A DNA stretch of 52,288 bases from contig JAAYPC010000245.1 in the NCBI GenBank assembly GCA_012519985.1, positions 1-52,288 of the forward strand, given 5' to 3'. Positions 1 through 9,600 of this stretch are shown here, piece by piece. Position numbers and translations under genes: made by a program. The first letter of the stretch is position 1. Each line of letters begins with the position of its first letter. The notes below the pieces were generated by a model. The model ran no database searches, was not told where the DNA came from, and was given only the letters and a program-made list of their open reading frames with translations. This stretch comes from Fibrobacter sp. GTDB taxonomy: Bacteria; Fibrobacterota; Chitinivibrionia; Chitinivibrionales; Chitinispirillaceae.

Positions 1-2
1 AG

Positions 3-140
3 GCCAAATTTGAGCAGGAAGAGGAATTGGTGCACCAGATTGTCAGACGGATGATTAAAAAAGGAATAAGTATGCAATCAATACAGGAGATTACTGGTTT
101 AAGTAACGAGACAGTTGAGAAGATTATAAAGAATGCCTGA
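3..140 (+). CDS. C-terminal fragment, putative Rpn/PD-(D/E)XK transposase-type nuclease
   Basis: Only the last 45 codons lie in the window; the frame is open from the left edge to a TGA at 138-140. The visible tail is charged (KFEQEEE), then RRMIKKGISMQSIQEITGL and a short SNETVEKII helix. This pattern of a basic helix, a small HTH-like I..ITGLS motif and a stop is typical of the C-terminus of Rpn-family recombination-promoting nuclease/putative transposase proteins. The catalytic domain lies outside the window, so the family call rests on the tail alone and is tentative. Confidence 0.45.
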   Translation, partial: AKFEQEEELVHQIVRRMIKKGISMQSIQEITGLSNETVEKIIKNA

Positions 141-452
141 GTTTAATCTTGAAATCTGAAAAGTACAGAAATATAGCAGCAAGATTTTGTAAATGATCTT
201 GTAATTAATCTGTTTATTTAAAGCGCAAACGTTAAGGGAAAGAATATGGAAAATTGTACCGTTCGTGTTTTTCCTGATCTCCTATTCCTGCTATTTGTCT
301 ATGTTACGGCAGCCCGTATACTGCACATTGCTTTTCATCTAAATGTCGCTCACTAGCTTGGGAAAATAAGACTCGATCAACGATCCCATTTTCTTCCCCT
401 TCGATATTCGTTATTCGTTATTCGATATTCGATATTCTTTATTCACTCCTCC
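141..452. other. Gene-free spacer
   Basis: No ORF with a plausible ribosome binding site was seen on either strand. The only structure noticed is the short-period repeat at 401-445. The spacer separates the 3' end of the nuclease fragment from the 3' end of the minus-strand TPR gene, so it is a convergent intergenic region. Confidence 0.6.
401..445. repeat. Short-period ATTCG/ATATTC repeat
   Basis: About 45 bp built from TTCGATATTCG and TTATTCG units, repeated five to six times with small changes. It lies eight bases past the TPR gene stop codon. Similar low-complexity strings of other composition occur at 16436-16499 and 22131-22210. Confidence 0.7.
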
Positions 453-3400
453 TCAGATCCCCTCCAGTTTTTTCATCGCTTCAGCCACTTCCGGACTCTT
501 TCCTCCGGCTTTAACATACCGTTTATAGAACTCTTTGGCTTTTTTGTCATTTACCAGATTGCTGTAATAAATATTTCCGATGCATCGAAGAGCATCGATC
601 GGTTTTCCTTTTCCCTTTTTCAAGGCGGTCTGAAAGGCATCGATAGCTGAATCGAATTTGTCTGCTTTCTGCAACTGCTTACCTAACAGATAATACAGAT
701 CTGCATTGGATGGGTGATATTTGAGGCCTTTTTCACAGATACGGATAGCTTCATTGTACTTCCCTTCATCGGCTTTAATCTGTGCCATTAACAGGTGCAC
801 TTCCTTGTGTTCCGGGTATCTTTTATCTACTTCCAGATAGTACTGGTAAGCGGAATAAGAATCACCCATTCCTTTGAAAGCGTTACCCAGATCGATCAGC
901 AGTTGCATATTGAGAGTATCTGCTGCAGCGGCAGCAGAGAGTTCTATAATAGCGGAATCGACCATGTTTTTTTTCAGATAGACTCTTCCGAAACCTGAAT
1001 GCACGAATGTGTTCTTAGGAGCAAGTCTTCTGGCAATAGTGTATGCCACGAAAGCGGCATCCATGTTATTTTCGATTTCAAAAATCAAGCCCTGTGCCAG
1101 TTGCATCCATGGGGTTCCATCATTTTTGAACATAGCCAGGCACTTACGTGCACTTTTAAAATCACCGGTTTGGCAATAGACGGCGACCAGCTTATAAAGG
1201 GCTTCACTGAAAGCTGGATTACGGTTGATAATAGTTTCGTAGAAGTCTTTGGCTTCCACAAATTTTCCATCATAAGAGAGTGCATTGCCCAGTTTGAAGG
1301 CTCGCTGTTCACTGAATCCGCCCTTTTCCCAGGCTTTGAAATAGTGTTGTGCGGCCTTTTTATACTGGATTGCTTCCAGATAAATATCACCCATGGCTTC
1401 GATACACATGGCATTAGATGGTTCGATTTTGAGAGCCTCCTGGAATGTCTGTAAAGCCAGATCGTGTTTGCCATCATTCTTATAGACCAGGCCTGCCCAA
1501 TAAAGGATACGGGGATCTTTAGGATCTTTCTGCAATGCAGCAGAAATGTTGTCCTGAGCGGTTTTTTTGTCGCCTGTCATTATAGATGAGTATGCAAGTT
1601 TGGCTCTGTAATAAGAGTTGTTCGGTTCACTTTCCAGAGCCATTTTGAATTCGAGAGAGGCTTTTTCATAATCTTTGCGATCAAGAAGCAATGTGCCATA
1701 TTCGAAATGGGAGATGCCGTGAGCCGGATTTAGCCTTATGGTTGCCATAAGATGCTCTTCAGCTTCCTGCAACTGTTGTATGGAAAGATAGTATCTGGAA
1801 AGCTGGTAGCGAGTCTCCCAGTTATTTGGTGCAAACTGCAGTGCAGTGGAGAGATGCTTGAAACGTAAGCTGTCATTACCCAGGATTTCATGAGCCTGGG
1901 CCAGAAGCAGATATGGTTTGGGTTCTGATGGAATGAAACGGGAAGCTTCGGTGAGCATAGCGATGGCTTCCGAGATTTTTTTTGCATCAAGCATCAGTGA
2001 TCCCAGCTCAATTTTTATGTCATATCGTTTAGGATCTATGGCGATCCAGTCGGTAAGAATTGCAGTAAGTGTGCTGGTTTCTTTCAGATTACGATAACAC
2101 TGTGCCAGAGCATCATAGACTCTGTAATCCTTATTGTTTAAAGCTCGTGCTCTTCCCAGGGGTGCAATAGCTTTACTGTAATTATCAGTTTCCAGATAGG
2201 AATATCCCAGAAGATACGCTACCTCAAAGTCTTCTGTGCTGCTTAGTTCCCTGGCTTTTTCGAAAGCAGGAATCGCCTTTGAATAATCATTAAGAGTAAA
2301 GTGGCATGTTCCTATCTCTTTCCAGGCAGAAGCATCTTTGGGTACTGATTTCAGGTATTTCTCATAAAATTGAATGGCTTGGGGGTATTCATTCTGTGCA
2401 GAATAGGTCTGTGCCAGCATTTTATGCAGGATCGGGGTGGCGTGTGCAAATGAGACCGCAGTCTCCAGAATTTTCTGAGCCTTGACATATTTTTTATCCC
2501 TGTAATAGAGAGCCCCCAGGTTAGTATGGTTTCTGAGATCTTCGGGATATTCTTTTATGTTGTTTTCATACTGTAAAACAGCCTTATCCTGGAATCTTTG
2601 TGATTCGTATAGTTCTCCAAGGTGAAATGCTGCATCTGCTCTGTCTTTTTCGGGAGGCAGTTTAAGAAATCTTTCATACATGCTGATCGCTTTGAGAGTA
2701 TCTGCTGTTTTTTCCAGAGCTATAGCAGAGTGTTTTATTGCAAAACGGTTTTGGGCATCTAATGAAAGCAGTGTGGAAAGGTGTGGAAGAGCAAGAGCGT
2801 ATTGTCCTGTTTTAAAATAGGAGTCAGCCAGCATGGTTACTACCTTATCATCTTTGAGCCATGTCCCATTAATAAACTTGAGCAAAGAAATTACCTTGGA
2901 ATAATCCTTTCTGCTGTACATTATGGTAGCATATCCTACATTGACACTGAAGTCATTGAATTTTTTCTCCAGAAAAGTGGAATAGGCACTTATCGCCTTG
3001 TCAAAAAGCTTGAGTTTAAAAAACAGGTGACCGGCATTGGCCAGGTTTGCAGAGTATTTGGCATTATCGATGTTGAAAAGTTTAACATAAGTCTCTGCTG
3101 CAGCACTGTCCTTTTCTGCCTTTATGTAGACATCAGCCAGATTTAACAGCGCATTCTGATTGGTCGGTTCAAAAGAGAGACAATTGTTATATGAGGAGAT
3201 TGCTTTTTCCAGCATCTTGTTATTTTCGAAGTTAATGCCCAGATGATAGTGGATTGTGGCGTTTCCTTTACTCAGTTTTTCAGCCTTTTTCAGATACTGC
3301 TCTGAAGAGCCTGTCTGTCCCTCTCTTAAATCAAGTATTGCCAGATAATAGTAAGCCTCGTGGTGTTCCGGGGAAAGCTTGACCAGATTTAAAAATTCGG

Positions 3401-5246
3401 TCTTGGCAGGGGCGTAAAAACCCTGGAAGAAATAGAGGTTTGCGATCTTTTCCTGAACCAAAGGGTCATTACCATGCAGTTCCCGTTCTTTCAGATAATA
3501 AGAAAGGGCGTTTCTGAGATCACCAGCCTGCAGATATGCTTCACCCATCATGCGATTGGCAGTTTTTTCCGCTCTTTCTGCAAGTACCTCTTTTAGAAGA
3601 CTACGTGCAGATGAATGGTCTTTTGTCTTGAGGTAAACATCTGCAATGGCCAGTTTGCACTCGATTGTGGGCCCGGAAATACTCATGGATCTGGAGTAAT
3701 GGTTGAGGGCAGCTTTAAAATCGGACTTCTGACTGAAAATATGACCCAGCACGAGATAGACTTCTGCAGAGGAAGAATCATTTCGGCAGAAAAATGAGAG
3801 ATGATTCAGTGCTGAATCCAGGCTGCCAAGTTTATGTTCCAGAATACCGATTTCTTTATACAACTGAGGCTTGTCCTTGAATCTGGTGCTGATACTTTTA
3901 AGAGTTTTTAACGCCTCATTGTTCTGGTTAGCCAGTTGAAGGGCTTTGGAGGTTTTAATGTAAAGATCAAAATCATCCGGAGCTAATTTAGAGGCCTGTT
4001 TGTAGCGGTCGATAGCTTCAGTGTACAGTTGTTTACGAATAAAGAGATCTCCCAGCCATTGCAGAATAAGCGGGTCATCGGGATTATCGGAGGCTGCCTT
4101 TTTCAGAACTGTAAATGCCTCATCGTATTTCCCAAGGGCACACAATGCCCTTCCCTTTTCAAAGCCGGCTTTACCGTTTGAAGGTTCTTTGGATAAAAGT
4201 TTTTCTGCATACTGAAGACCTTCATTATAATTAGCTTCGTTGTTTCGCTGTTGTGCAAGAAAAAGTAACGCCTGCGACTGATTGGGATTAACTGTTAAGA
4301 TCTGCAGGTATGTATTGAGAGCAGAACCGCGCTGGTTCAGTCCTTCAAATGCCATGGCTTTTTCCAGAAGAAATGGGGTGCTTCTAAGCCTCATCCGATC
4401 ACATTGAAGGGTCACATTTAAAGCTTCCTGATACTGTCCTGCCAACCGGTAGCTCTGGGCCAGAATGATAAAAAGCGAAGAGTGAATAGGCGTAAGGTCA
4501 AGTAGCTGCTTTAAATAATTGGCTGATTTCTGATATTGTTTTCCGCGGAAATATGCAAGTGCACAGGAATAATTGGCCAGCAATAACAAAGGGTCTCTTT
4601 CAACCAGTTTTTCATATTCTCTGGCAAGCTCAAGATCACTTTTCTGTTTACCTTTTTCGAGAATATATAGTTCTCCGAGCTGTTTAACATTTTTAAAGTT
4701 TGGACTCAGCACAGAAAGTTGAAAAAAACGCTCTGTTTCCGGAAAAATTCCTGGTTGAACTGTCTTTAATGCTGATAATATGCATGAATCAATTCCGGGT
4801 GCAAAGTGTTCAAGAGGAATCTCTTTTTCCAGAGTGAACATAAGCTGATTGTTTTTTGCATTAAAGACTTCGATATAGTACTGTAGTTTCTTTTCCGGCT
4901 GAGAGATTTCAAATTTCTGACTCAAAAGATGAGTACATTTGAGTCTGCCTGCAAATTTTCTATAAGTGTCATTGCTGACAATGGCTTCAGGAGAAACCAT
5001 CTCCGGGATAACAGAATCTAAAACCGTTTTTGGTACGGAGATAATCTCTCTTAGAGGTTCCAGTCTGAAACGGGTTAACTGATCAATAACGGCTATGGCC
5101 CACACGTTGCGGTTTTTCTGATCGGTAGCACCGGCATCTATGGGTTTTAAAGCGAAAAGAATCGGTCTGGAAACTTTGCTGTCAGTATCGGCATACACTG
5201 ACAATACCGGATAAAAAACCATAATAACCAACAAAACGTATTTCAT
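453..5246 (-). CDS. Giant secreted TPR-repeat protein
   Basis: A 1597-residue protein with a signal peptide (MKYVLLVIMVFYPVLSVYA) at residues 1-19, so probably periplasmic or envelope-bound. Residues about 25-165 form a small non-repeat domain. From about residue 200 to the end the sequence is a nearly unbroken series of ~34-residue tetratricopeptide repeats, recognisable by A-x-x-x-Y/F, LG-x-x-Y and P-x-x-x-x-A/L positions. I estimate well over 30 repeats. TPR solenoids scaffold protein complexes; no catalytic domain is visible. The frame is open 15 codons further upstream, but I chose the ATG at 5246 because GGAGGAG lies a few bases before it and the signal peptide starts there. The gene stands alone, with no co-directional neighbour close by. 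The partner is unknown. Confidence 0.9.
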   Translation of the reverse strand: MKYVLLVIMVFYPVLSVYADTDSKVSRPILFALKPIDAGATDQKNRNVWAIAVIDQLTRFRLEPLREIISVPKTVLDSVIPEMVSPEAIVSNDTYRKFAGRLKCTHLLSQKFEISQPEKKLQYYIEVFNAKNNQLMFTLEKEIPLEHFAPGIDSCILSALKTVQPGIFPETERFFQLSVLSPNFKNVKQLGELYILEKGKQKSDLELAREYEKLVERDPLLLLANYSCALAYFRGKQYQKSANYLKQLLDLTPIHSSLFIILAQSYRLAGQYQEALNVTLQCDRMRLRSTPFLLEKAMAFEGLNQRGSALNTYLQILTVNPNQSQALLFLAQQRNNEANYNEGLQYAEKLLSKEPSNGKAGFEKGRALCALGKYDEAFTVLKKAASDNPDDPLILQWLGDLFIRKQLYTEAIDRYKQASKLAPDDFDLYIKTSKALQLANQNNEALKTLKSISTRFKDKPQLYKEIGILEHKLGSLDSALNHLSFFCRNDSSSAEVYLVLGHIFSQKSDFKAALNHYSRSMSISGPTIECKLAIADVYLKTKDHSSARSLLKEVLAERAEKTANRMMGEAYLQAGDLRNALSYYLKERELHGNDPLVQEKIANLYFFQGFYAPAKTEFLNLVKLSPEHHEAYYYLAILDLREGQTGSSEQYLKKAEKLSKGNATIHYHLGINFENNKMLEKAISSYNNCLSFEPTNQNALLNLADVYIKAEKDSAAAETYVKLFNIDNAKYSANLANAGHLFFKLKLFDKAISAYSTFLEKKFNDFSVNVGYATIMYSRKDYSKVISLLKFINGTWLKDDKVVTMLADSYFKTGQYALALPHLSTLLSLDAQNRFAIKHSAIALEKTADTLKAISMYERFLKLPPEKDRADAAFHLGELYESQRFQDKAVLQYENNIKEYPEDLRNHTNLGALYYRDKKYVKAQKILETAVSFAHATPILHKMLAQTYSAQNEYPQAIQFYEKYLKSVPKDASAWKEIGTCHFTLNDYSKAIPAFEKARELSSTEDFEVAYLLGYSYLETDNYSKAIAPLGRARALNNKDYRVYDALAQCYRNLKETSTLTAILTDWIAIDPKRYDIKIELGSLMLDAKKISEAIAMLTEASRFIPSEPKPYLLLAQAHEILGNDSLRFKHLSTALQFAPNNWETRYQLSRYYLSIQQLQEAEEHLMATIRLNPAHGISHFEYGTLLLDRKDYEKASLEFKMALESEPNNSYYRAKLAYSSIMTGDKKTAQDNISAALQKDPKDPRILYWAGLVYKNDGKHDLALQTFQEALKIEPSNAMCIEAMGDIYLEAIQYKKAAQHYFKAWEKGGFSEQRAFKLGNALSYDGKFVEAKDFYETIINRNPAFSEALYKLVAVYCQTGDFKSARKCLAMFKNDGTPWMQLAQGLIFEIENNMDAAFVAYTIARRLAPKNTFVHSGFGRVYLKKNMVDSAIIELSAAAAADTLNMQLLIDLGNAFKGMGDSYSAYQYYLEVDKRYPEHKEVHLLMAQIKADEGKYNEAIRICEKGLKYHPSNADLYYLLGKQLQKADKFDSAIDAFQTALKKGKGKPIDALRCIGNIYYSNLVNDKKAKEFYKRYVKAGGKSPEVAEAMKKLEGI

Positions 5247-5510
5247 TATCTCCTCCAACTGGTTCCGCACAAAGCAATTACCCATTTTCAATAGTATAAC
5301 TAAGGAGGGAAAATTTCAAGCAGATAGGGGGAGAGAATTTATGCTCTAAAAATCCTTAAAAACGGGAACTTAAGACCGAAAAAGGGCACCGGGATCAAGT
5401 CCACCCATAGACATTGAGAGGATCTTAAACCCAAATTACTATTAAACAGGGGGATTAATTTAAGCTCGACTTGGCAAGTCTGTTGGTTGCTCCGGTATGC
5501 CCTCGCTGAC

Positions 5511-5571
5511 AGTCATTTCGACCAGTCTTCGTTGTTTGCCATTTCGACCAGTCTTCGAGGAGAAATCTTTC
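5511..5571. repeat. TTTCGACC-type intergenic repeat with 18-bp direct repeat
   Basis: An exact 18-bp sequence, CATTTCGACCAGTCTTCG, occurs at 5514-5531 and again at 5540-5557, followed by AGGAGAAATCTTTC. Related strings are at 22639-22671, 22733-22837 and 43756-43786. All are intergenic and combine a TTTCGA core with a GAGAAATCT core. Confidence 0.75.
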
Positions 5572-5580
5572 AATGAGAAT

Positions 5581-5736
5581 AGATGAAATATTCTAAGCTG
5601 CGATGAAATTTTCTAAACTTAATGATGAATTTCTAAGCTATAGATGGTAACTTTCTAAGCTTAAATGAGAAATTTCTAAGCTTTAAATGGTACATCTCTA
5701 AACTAAATGAAAATTCGCTAAGCCAACTATGAAATT
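5581..5736. repeat. Degenerate ~21-bp tandem repeat array
   Basis: Seven to eight consecutive copies of a 19-23 bp unit with approximate consensus GATGAAATTTCTAAGCTTAA. CTAAGC or CTAAAC recurs about every 21 bp. Every reading frame I checked is broken by stops, so it is non-coding. It ends in an AT-rich stretch (to ~5800) before the putative rsmI-operon terminator. Together with the 5511-5571 repeat it accounts for most of the 5247-5976 spacer. Confidence 0.8.
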
Positions 5737-5813
5737 ATATTAAAGGAAGCGGTAGTGCTGAAAATTTCTACCTATTTAAAGAATATATCTTCTGAAAAGC
5801 ACTCTAATTCAAA

Positions 5814-5830
5814 ACCCACAAAAGGTGGGT
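5814..5830 (-). terminator. Possible terminator of the rsmI operon
   Basis: On the minus strand a perfect 6-bp stem, ACCCAC / GTGGGT, encloses a five-base loop and is followed by TTT then GAATT. It lies about 150 bases past the rsmI stop. The stem is short and the T-run weak, so termination efficiency is uncertain. Confidence 0.4.
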
Positions 5831-5976
5831 GACAAATAATGAGCTCAGTCCGCTCTACCAGTTACACAATCAGTTATTGCCTAATGGAAAATTTGGGTTA
5901 AAATTCCCTTTAAGATTTAGGGGGTATGGGACAATCTATGATTTGACCAGGAGGATAAAGGAGAAATTCTATCCAG

Positions 5977-6672
5977 TTAGTCAGGTGATTGCTGCTTATC
6001 AGCATGAATACGAGTGTTAAACAAAATCACCATTTCACCTCTGGGTGAAGTGGTCTTAAAATGTTCCAGAAGCTCTTTGGCACTTCCCCTGAGAAACTGC
6101 TCATATAACTTGGTCAGCTCACGCGCAATTACCACCTGAATGTCTCCCAGTATCTCCTCTATCTCTTCCAGAACTTTGACAATTCGGTGCGGGGTTTCAT
6201 AGAAAATCACTGTACGGTGCTCCGTTTTCAATGATTCGAATAACTTGCGCCTTTGAGAGCTTTTATGTGGAAGAAAATTTTCAAACACAAAACGATCGGT
6301 TGGAAGACCACTACAAACCAGTGCTGAAATTAAAGCAGAAGCCCCGGGAATGGGAACTACAGCAATCTGCTCTTTTATTGCAGCACGAACCAGGTTGAAT
6401 GCCGGATCTGCAATCCCTGGAGTCCCGGCATCACTTATCAGAGCCATGGTTTCCCCCTTTTTAAGCCGTTCAACCAGTAGCGGAGTCATTTTTTCCTTGT
6501 TGAAATCATGATAGGTACAAGTAGGGGTGGTGATCCCAAAATGAGTCAGAAGCTTCTTTGAAACCCTGGTGTCTTCTGCAAGAATAAGGTCCACCTCATT
6601 AAGAGTCTTTACTGCACGGAATGTCATGTCTTCCAGGTTTCCTATCGGAGTGGCAACTATGTATAAAGACAT
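5977..6672 (-). CDS. rsmI: 16S rRNA (cytidine-2'-O)-methyltransferase RsmI
   Basis: RsmI transfers a methyl group from S-adenosylmethionine to the ribose of C1402 in 16S rRNA. The 231-residue protein begins LYIVATPIGNLEDMTFRA, the family signature, and continues with LAEDTRVS, ALISDAGTPGIADP and PIPGASA, all characteristic of the tetrapyrrole methylase fold. The last strand, GEMVILF, is near the C-terminus. The usual ~45-residue C-terminal extension is therefore missing; short forms of this kind exist. The ATG at 6672 was chosen over the upstream TTG at 6678 because GAGGG lies nine bases before it. It starts two bases after the C25 peptidase stop and is the last gene of the long operon. Confidence 0.93.
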   Translation of the reverse strand: MSLYIVATPIGNLEDMTFRAVKTLNEVDLILAEDTRVSKKLLTHFGITTPTCTYHDFNKEKMTPLLVERLKKGETMALISDAGTPGIADPAFNLVRAAIKEQIAVVPIPGASALISALVCSGLPTDRFVFENFLPHKSSQRRKLFESLKTEHRTVIFYETPHRIVKVLEEIEEILGDIQVVIARELTKLYEQFLRGSAKELLEHFKTTSPRGEMVILFNTRIHADKQQSPD

Positions 6673-6674
6673 AA

Positions 6675-9600
6675 TCAATATCCCTCAAGTTTGGCAATAC
6701 GGATAATTTTAGTAACTTTTTTCTGCCGGTTTTTTGCTACCAGTTTGGCATAATAAGTTCCATTTGCTATTCTTGCTCCATCCCGGTCTCTTCCATTCCA
6801 TTTGATCTCCTGATAACCAATAAGCGATGGAAATGACCAGGATTGAACAGTCTTTCCGCTAACCGTGTAAACAGTAAGAGTAACATTATCTGCGACATCG
6901 GTAAGAAGAAAGGCAAAACGGACATTTTTTATGGTGCCATTGGGCATTTGCTGAGCTGTAAAGGGATTGGGATGGCAAGCCAGAAACCGGATTGAAAGTT
7001 CCTCTCCGGGTTGATAAGCGATGGTCCTGGTCGCGCTGTTTCCGGCCAGATCTGTGGCTGAAATCTGGAGAGAATCTACTGCGTGTTGTGCCTGAGGATA
7101 AGCGGTTATGGAGAGATTCTCAAGAGCATCGGATTGCTCGACGGATGATATCCGGTCGGGGTTCAGTGCTTTACCATTTAGAAGTACGCTGACCGATTGC
7201 GGATCGATTCCTGAAGGATCAGAGATAAAGATCGAAAATGGTTTGTCTTTAGCTGCATAATCGGTGAAATTCAGGGTTCTTCCTGCAACCGAAACCTGAA
7301 TTTCGGGTGGCTGCAGATCTTTAATGTTTGCAAGTGCCAGGGGGCCCCTTGAACTGCTTTTCATTTGAACAGACTGTGCAGAAGCAATTACACTGCCGCT
7401 GCTTTTCCAGACTTTAATAACCGAATCGTAAGTCATCACCTCAAACTTACAACCATCTATGCTATTTTGTCCGGCAGTATCAACCTTAAAAGACCAGATC
7501 AGGGTGTCAGTGATACTCATTGCTGCTCTGCTATACAGGGAAAATTGAACTGCTTGATTGTTGCAGACAAGGGGAGCCCAATGAGAGCTGTTTTTCAGTG
7601 GTGCAGCTTCCTTTATTTTTTCTGTAAATATGAATATCCTCTGTTTCTGTTTTTTTGCCTGTGCCGGTATCACCATTACGGAGTTACATTCAGTTTTCAG
7701 AGTATCTTGTTGTGTTGCCATGTCTTTGTAGTATATACAGGAATATCCGCTGATCCGGTTATTATGGTGATCCAATTCCGTAAAGCTCTCCTGATAATTA
7801 ATCCATCCGCTAAAATATAGTTTTCCCTGAGTATCCGGAAGTGCAAAGGAAAACCCGCGGTTTTTTCCCGGTGCCAGGGAATCGGGATATGATAAGGTTA
7901 AGATGGTATCATCGATTCTACTATCGGTATTCCAGAAAAAATGAATCTGGAAAGGTGGAGAAATGGCATTGCCGCAATTAAGAACTGTGGCATTGATTCT
8001 CAGGGAATCATTTATCCATTGTATCTCAAGCGAATCATCTGTGAAAACCAGATCCGGTCGTCCTCTGATGTTAAAGCTGAAAAGCTCACTTTCTCTGGAT
8101 TTAACAGGTGTTACGACTCTGAAATAGAGCAAAAGTTTTTCGGAGAGATCGTTTTTTAATGTCAGTGGAATTTTCTGGGAAGATACCCAGTTGTTATTCT
8201 CATCAGAAACCATCCGGATACCTGTAAATGAATGATCTTTGCTCGCTGCAGCTCCCAGGTCATACATGCAATATACAACAGCCGGTAACATTGAAGAATC
8301 GAGAGTCAATTTACAGGAAACAAGAACACTATCTCCGAAAAACGGATCCCGTGGAGAGATCCTGGCGTCATATACCAGGATGCTGTCTTTACTGAAAGTG
8401 AGCCACCCGCGTACTTCGGTGGAATCGTTCCATGCATAGGCCCTCACAGTTCCTGCAGCAGAGCTGATATTGCTTTTCACAGGATAAACTGCAGAAAACT
8501 GGCCATTGGTTATTGGTTCAATAGTCTGAAACCATTCTTCAGTTTCGGTATTTACAGTTATTCTGATGTTGCCATTATAGACCGGAGCGGTATTGCAGTG
8601 AAGTTTAAGGCTGTCGTTATCTTTAAGTGATGCATTATTGAGAGTCATATCAAGAGTATCTGAAGTTAATTTCCAGGGAAGTGCCGGATCGCCCAGAAGG
8701 TTATATTGACGGACAAGGGGCAGGTACTGGGAGCCATATCTTACCAGCATACTCATTTCACAAAAATCTATCAATTCACCGATTGTTTCGATCTGGCCAT
8801 CAAAAGCTGTCTCCAGCATAATCTTATTCATTATCAGGTTGCCTCTCAGGGAGGTGTAGGCAGATGCACCATAAAATCCGATGCAGCCATGCGGACTGTT
8901 TCTTAAGAATTCCTCGCCAAGAGAACGGTAGTAGACACTTTCAAAAAAACCGGTAAGGCAGGTGAAACTGAAAACAAAGGGAAGGTGTCCGGAGTTGCCC
9001 CATTGACCGTTGTAAAGTCTGGAGAGATCTTTATAGCCGAAAAAGTTATTATCTGACCAGATGTTTCCGCCACCATGTCCATTAAAATTGATCAGAAAAA
9101 CACCGGCATTGATTCTATCTGCTATCATTTTAGATGCAGTGGAGCCATCTTTGTAAAATCGTGATCCTGAATCAGCTTCTATACGCGTGATATTCATCTT
9201 CTGCCGGATTATCTCTCTTATCGACTCTTCATTGAATCTGCTGAATTCAGCTTCTCCGCCTCCTAAAAGAAGCATATTGTCACGCCAGAACCCTCGTTGA
9301 GGCGTTTTGATGTAACGGATTGTTTTTTCCACCATAATACGCATCTGACTGCGATCCTGAGCCGGAAATCGTCCCACATAAAGATCCGGAAAATTATCAT
9401 TTCCCCATACTGTGGCAAAATAACTGTCATTGGCAGCAGGTCCCCATCCTGGAATTCTGCTTAACCTCGTAGGAATGATGTTTCTGTCTCGGTTCTTCTT
9501 ATCCAGATCATGGGAGGTGTCTCCACCTAAAAGCAGATAGCGAGGAGGGCTCGATCCAGATATGGAGAAGAGGTATTGAATGAAGGCCCTTATGCTTTCG

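Noticed and set aside
1085-1477. Long ORFs in other frames of the TPR gene (for example 130 codons here)
   Set aside because: They are shadows inside a repeat protein gene of strong coding character.
5829-6020. 63-codon plus-strand ORF overlapping the rsmI 3' end
   Set aside because: It overlaps the terminator-like hairpin and a secure gene, lacks a convincing ribosome binding site and shows no family features.
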